Source: DAIDKA01 sp963708865
GTDB taxonomy: Bacteria > Pseudomonadota > Gammaproteobacteria > Steroidobacterales > Steroidobacteraceae
DNA: 64,000 nt
Assembly: GCA_963708865.1 (NCBI GenBank)
Contig: CAVPUC010000004.1
Location: 248,001-312,000, forward strand
Direction: 5' to 3'
Under the pieces are notes generated by a model, which saw nothing but the letters and a program-made list of their open reading frames with translations, did not search any database and was not told the DNA's origin. Shown here piece after piece: positions 62,633 through 64,000 of the stretch; the stretch's first letter is position 1, and the number at the start of each line of letters is the position of its first letter. Position numbers and translations under genes: made by a program.

Positions 62633-63022
62633 ATGAAACGCTTTTCAATCATCAGCTGTGTGCCGTTATCACTGCTGTGCCTCACCACAACGGCGCGCGC
62701 CCACCACTCCTTCGCCATGTTTGACCGAAGCAAGACGGAAACGATTGCGGGAAACGTCAAGGAGTTCGAACTGATCAATCCGCACGGATGGCTGCGCGTC
62801 ATGGTCGCGGATGCCAATGGCGTGCAAAGCGAGTGGTCGCTGGAGTTGGGCGGTGCCGGCCAGCTGGAACGGGTGGGCTGGACGCAGAATGCCGTCCATC
62901 CCGGCGATAAGGTGACGGTCGAACTTCATCCGCTGCGGGACGGCTCCTATGGCGGTCAGCTCGTCTCGGTGACCTTGCCGAACGGCAAGGTGCTGGGACA
63001 GCGGCCGCCGCCCGGCGCTTGA
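62633..63022 (+). CDS. DUF6152 family exported protein
   Basis: 129 residues. Signal peptide MKRFSIISCVPLSLLCLTTT with cleavage after ARA, then HHSFAMFDRSKTETIAGNVK and ELINPHGWLRVMVADANG, WSLELGGAGQLERVGWTQNA and GDKVTVELHPLRDGSYGG. This is the typical DUF6152 pattern (HHSFAMFD ... NPH). Function unknown; a small periplasmic beta protein, perhaps metal-related because of the HH at the mature N-terminus. GGGGGA ribosome site before ATG 62633. Confidence 0.83.
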   Translation: MKRFSIISCVPLSLLCLTTTARAHHSFAMFDRSKTETIAGNVKEFELINPHGWLRVMVADANGVQSEWSLELGGAGQLERVGWTQNAVHPGDKVTVELHPLRDGSYGGQLVSVTLPNGKVLGQRPPPGA

Positions 63023-63052
63023 TCAGAGCCGAATCTGCTTTAGAGGATTTCG

Positions 63053-63770
63053 ATGAAGGCAATCATTGCGATCGTGATCGGCAGCGTGGCTGCTGCCGGT
63101 GGTGGCCGTCGCTCAGGAATGGAAGGCGTATTCCTATCCGGATGCGGGCTTCGCCATCCAGTTTCCCGCCCCGCCGAGCGTGGATAAGGGCACGTTCCGG
63201 AGCGCCGCCGGCGTGTCGCTGCCGATGACGCGCTACTCGGTCAAGCAGGAGCGCAGCATTTACACGTTGAACGTCGTGGACTTCTCGTCGACGAATGCGG
63301 ACGACAAGAGCACGATCGCCGAGGCGGAGAAGTCCTTTGGCGCCTCCGGCAAGGTGACCGTGGCGATCGATGCGCGCGTCAATCGCTCATTCGGACGCGA
63401 GCTGAGTGTTACCGGCACCGACGGCAGCCGCTCGGCCGTCGCGATATTCTTCGTCGGCAAACATCTCTATACGTTGGTCGGCGAGGCATTGCCGCCCAAC
63501 GCCATCGAAAGATCGGGGGATTCAATCCGCTTCCAGGAATCGCTGCAGTTCATCGGCGCCAATGGCGGCTTTGCGGGCTTCGGTGGCTTTGGCGGCGGCC
63601 GCGGCCGCGGCCGCGGCGGCTTCAATCCGCAGGCCCAGTTGGCCTGCGTGGGAAAATCGGCAGGCGACGCTGTGCAGCTGGATACTCCAGGAGGAACGGT
63701 GGCCGCTACCTGCACGCTCGTTGCCCGGCCGAATACCCCGCCTCCGCCACCGCCCGCACCCCCGCCGTAG
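63053..63770 (+). CDS. Exported protein of unknown function, Gly/Arg- and Pro-rich tail (frameshifted signal)
   Basis: The N-terminal signal MKAIIAIVIGSVAAAG continues, after a break near 63095, as VVAVAQEWKAYSYPDAGFAI. Mature part: FPAPPSVDKGTFRSAAG, YSVKQERSIYTLNVVDFSST, ELSVTGTDGSRSAVAIFFVG and an IRFQESLQFIG end, resembling small periplasmic lipocalin-like or PsbP-like modules, which I do not identify further. A GGFGGGRGRGRGGFNPQ segment and a final PPPPPPAPPP follow. 30 bp downstream of the DUF6152 gene, likely one transcript. Confidence 0.7.
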
Positions 63771-63857
63771 GCTCCAGTCCGGCGGCTTTGGCAGGCGCCG
63801 CAGCGCCCGGCTGGCACCAATCGTAAGCGCTGATACTTCATGTAATAATCCGGCGCT

Positions 63858-64000
63858 ATGAATAAAACCTCAATGGCGGTATTGGTCGGCACGTGCGCGC
63901 TGGCCGTCGCTGCCTGCACCCAGCACCCGGATTCGGAGGCGGGCTCGGGCGCGGTGATCGCACGGGTCGGTGACCAGGTCGTCACCACCTCCGAGTTGGA
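63858..64000 (+). CDS. Lipoprotein, PpiC/SurA-N-like start (cut by window end)
   Basis: MNKTSMAVLVGTCALAVAAC is a lipoprotein signal with lipobox AVAAC; the mature start TQHPDSEAGSGAVIARVGDQ is followed by VVTTSEL. The string IARVGDQVVTTSELD is the usual beginning of SurA-N/PpiC-type peptidyl-prolyl isomerases (for instance the EpsD family). Only 47 residues are inside the window. Confidence 0.5.
   Translation, partial: MNKTSMAVLVGTCALAVAACTQHPDSEAGSGAVIARVGDQVVTTSEL

Overview
The window looks like a chromosomal segment of a GC-rich gammaproteobacterium. The housekeeping order is the gammaproteobacterial one: dnaQ-rnhA-yafS-like-mltD, fabI-ppiD-tRNA-Asp, tRNA-Val, and lon-clpX-clpP-tig-tRNA-Leu. 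A member of Nevskiales, Steroidobacterales or Xanthomonadales is my best guess from protein character alone. Many conserved genes, including essential ones (clpX, clpP, dnaQ, fabI), are broken by single-base frameshifts. I read most of these as sequencing or assembly errors. Joined coordinates are given, with the frame changes stated.

Left part (0-30 kb): an FG-GAP protein end, a permease remnant, phosphomannomutase, a Phd/VapC toxin-antitoxin pair with a clear operator, and then a large exopolysaccharide/O-antigen-type locus. The locus supplies sugar nucleotides (manB, manC, rmlA/C/D, ugd, pgi, a DegT aminotransferase), two initiating sugar-phosphate transferases, an acyltransferase, glycosyltransferases of families 2, 4 and 9, a methyltransferase, a Wzz-like copolymerase, a Wzx flippase, a Wzy polymerase and a long SLBB-type export protein. 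It is a Wzx/Wzy-dependent pathway. rmlB and a Wzc kinase are not in the window. An intact IS21-family element (istA/istB, multiple-repeat ends, 8-bp target duplication) sits inside it.

Middle (30-54 kb): DNA polymerase III epsilon, RNase HI, a methyltransferase, MltD, FabI, PpiD, tRNA-Asp; then a roughly 9.4-kb accessory block (tripartite DHA2-type efflux system, OprB-like porin, DyP peroxidase and a TIR-TM-PEGA-SUMF1-hydrolase fusion); then tRNA-Val, a DUF4337 protein, a HAD phosphatase and lon-clpX-clpP-tig with tRNA-Leu. The accessory block separates tRNA-Val from tRNA-Asp, which are neighbours in related genomes as I remember them.

Right part (54-64 kb): a hybrid sensor kinase, then a tightly packed eight-gene minus-strand operon built around a carotenoid-cleavage-type oxygenase (SDR, NTF2-like, DUF3237, oxygenase, NmrA-like reductase, SnoaL-like, MAPEG, ThDP enzyme), probably catabolic. 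Three small plus-strand genes for exported proteins follow, the last cut by the window end.

The two most unusual items are the TIR-SUMF1-hydrolase fusion protein and the oxygenase operon.
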